Shown here: positions 4,984 to 5,854 of the stretch, piece after piece
How the letters are laid out: the number at the start of each line of letters is the position of its first letter
How positions within the stretch are numbered: the first letter of the stretch is position 1
Assembly: GCA_946414115.1 (NCBI GenBank)
Contig: CAMKNF010000122.1
Location: forward strand, 1-5,854
DNA: 5,854 bases
Source of the DNA: an uncultured Ruminococcus sp.
GTDB lineage: Bacteria; Bacillota; Clostridia; Oscillospirales; Acutalibacteraceae
Direction of reading: 5' to 3'
Made by a program: the position numbers and the translations under genes
The notes under the pieces: model-generated
The model's input: only the letters and a program-made list of their open reading frames with translations
Database searches by the model: none
Told to the model about the DNA's origin: nothing

Positions 4984-5854
4984 CATTGTATTTTTCAAAC
5001 CAGTAGTCAAGCTCAATGATATACGCAAGAATCTGCGGAGCCTTCATAAGCTGACCGTACCACGGAGTTGTAATTGAGTCGGGATTTTCAATTATGCTTT
5101 CAATAGATTTTTTGTTGAGCATTTCGGTGAGGGGATTTTTCTTTTCAAGAATTAATCTTACCCTCTTTGCACATTCCTCAAAGTAAATCGGGTTGTGCGT
5201 TTTGGGGTAGGGGCTTTTCTTGCGCCAGCATATTTCCTTTGGCAGAATATCCTCAAACGCCTTTCTGACAATTCCCTTTTCTCGGTTGCCATACGCCTTT
5301 AAGCTCCAGGGCATATTGTAGGCGTACTCCACAAGACGATAGTCGCAGAACGGCACTCTCACTTCAAGACCGCTGAACATTGAACACCTGTCCTTGCGCT
5401 CAAGCAGACATTGCATAAACCAGTAAAAATTGAGGAAAAACATCTCTCTCATACGGCTGTCGGTTTCGCTGTCGCTTTTAAGCTTCGGTGCAAGATTAAT
5501 CGTGTCAAGATACCTCTGGCGCACATACTCCTCACCGTTTTTGAGTATTCCGTCCTTCAGTATAAATCTGCGCACGTCCTGACTTTTTGACCAGGGGAAG
5601 CAGTCATCAAACAGTATGCTCCTGTCGTGGTACCAGGGATAACCGCCGAACAGCTCGTCGGCACATTCGCCCGATAGTGCAACAGTGTAGTTGTGCTTGA
5701 TTTCTTTGCAAAACAGCAAAAGTGACGAGTCAACGTCAACATATCCCGGCAAATCCCTTGCCTCAACGCTGTCGTAAAGTGCGTCAACAAGCGCTTTATT
5801 GTCGAGGATAACCTCCCTGTGGCGAGTATCTGCGTTGTCGGACATCATCGAGAT
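4970..5854 (-). CDS. asnB: Asparagine synthase (glutamine-hydrolysing), C-terminal synthetase domain, 5' end outside window
   Basis: This is the last 294 residues of a class B asparagine synthetase, which activates aspartate with ATP and amidates it with ammonia released from glutamine in a separate N-terminal domain. The frame is open to the right edge, so the glutaminase domain and the ATP-binding SGGxDS loop lie beyond it. Visible are the LSGECADELFGGYPWY block (about fragment residues 60-74), equivalent to LSGEGSDE in E. coli AsnB. Also visible are the GLEVRVPFCDYRLVEYAY motif (about 162-179) and the RKKSPYPKTHNP segment near the C-terminus. The frame ends in TAG. No terminator follows, so transcription can run into the PAP2 gene. 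An apparent ATG-ATG at 5848-5843 is internal and not a real start. Related amidotransferases of secondary metabolism share this fold, but the motif spacing and context favour housekeeping asparagine synthesis. Confidence 0.9.
   Translation of the reverse strand: MSMMSDNADTRHREVILDNKALVDALYDSVEARDLPGYVDVDSSLLLFCKEIKHNYTVALSGECADELFGGYPWYHDRSILFDDCFPWSKSQDVRRFILKDGILKNGEEYVRQRYLDTINLAPKLKSDSETDSRMREMFFLNFYWFMQCLLERKDRCSMFSGLEVRVPFCDYRLVEYAYNMPWSLKAYGNREKGIVRKAFEDILPKEICWRKKSPYPKTHNPIYFEECAKRVRLILEKKNPLTEMLNKKSIESIIENPDSITTPWYGQLMKAPQILAYIIELDYWFEKYNVEIV

Noticed and set aside
1..5854. A hidden defence, mobile or biosynthetic system
   Set aside because: Every long frame with support belongs to a housekeeping family except the coiled-coil gene. 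There are no transposase, integrase, CRISPR-type repeats or toxin-antitoxin pairs, and base composition looks even throughout.

Overview
This window looks like a chromosomal housekeeping segment from a low-to-moderate GC Gram-positive anaerobe of the class Clostridia, probably a Ruminococcaceae/Oscillospiraceae-type gut bacterium. The support is: an HPr with both His15 and the regulatory Ser46 of Firmicutes; AAGGAG/AGGTGG-type ribosome binding sites; strong sigma-A-type promoters; the order rsmD-coaD-small coiled-coil gene, which I recall from clostridial genomes; and protein sequences closest to clostridial versions from memory. No database search was possible, so the family-level placement is inference.

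Layout. The left edge carries the 3' end of trmD (+). A 205-base gap follows, with a near-consensus promoter, an upstream dyad and a possible 5'-end stem-loop that lead into a short HPr gene (+). An intrinsic terminator separates HPr from full-length uvrC (+). The 163-base gap after uvrC holds a small 'AATTCGGAAT' repeat cluster and then an extended -10 promoter for a compact operon: rsmD, coaD (4-base overlap) and a small coiled-coil protein of unknown function (all +). A strong hairpin terminator, T-rich on both sides, closes this operon and probably also serves the opposite strand. On the minus strand, reading in from the right edge, lie the C-terminal half of an asparagine synthetase B-type gene and a PAP2-family membrane phosphatase. 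The phosphatase seems to have its own promoter embedded in the end of asnB.

Function. The genes are core cell maintenance: tRNA and 16S rRNA methylation (TrmD, RsmD), nucleotide excision repair (UvrC), coenzyme A synthesis (CoaD), sugar transport and catabolite control (HPr), asparagine synthesis (AsnB) and probably lipid-phosphate turnover (PAP2). They do not form one pathway. I see no mobile element, CRISPR array, tRNA, rRNA, toxin-antitoxin pair or defence cassette, and no sign of a new multi-gene system. The least explained items are the conserved-looking coiled-coil protein after coaD, the regulatory DNA in front of HPr and the repeat cluster after uvrC.
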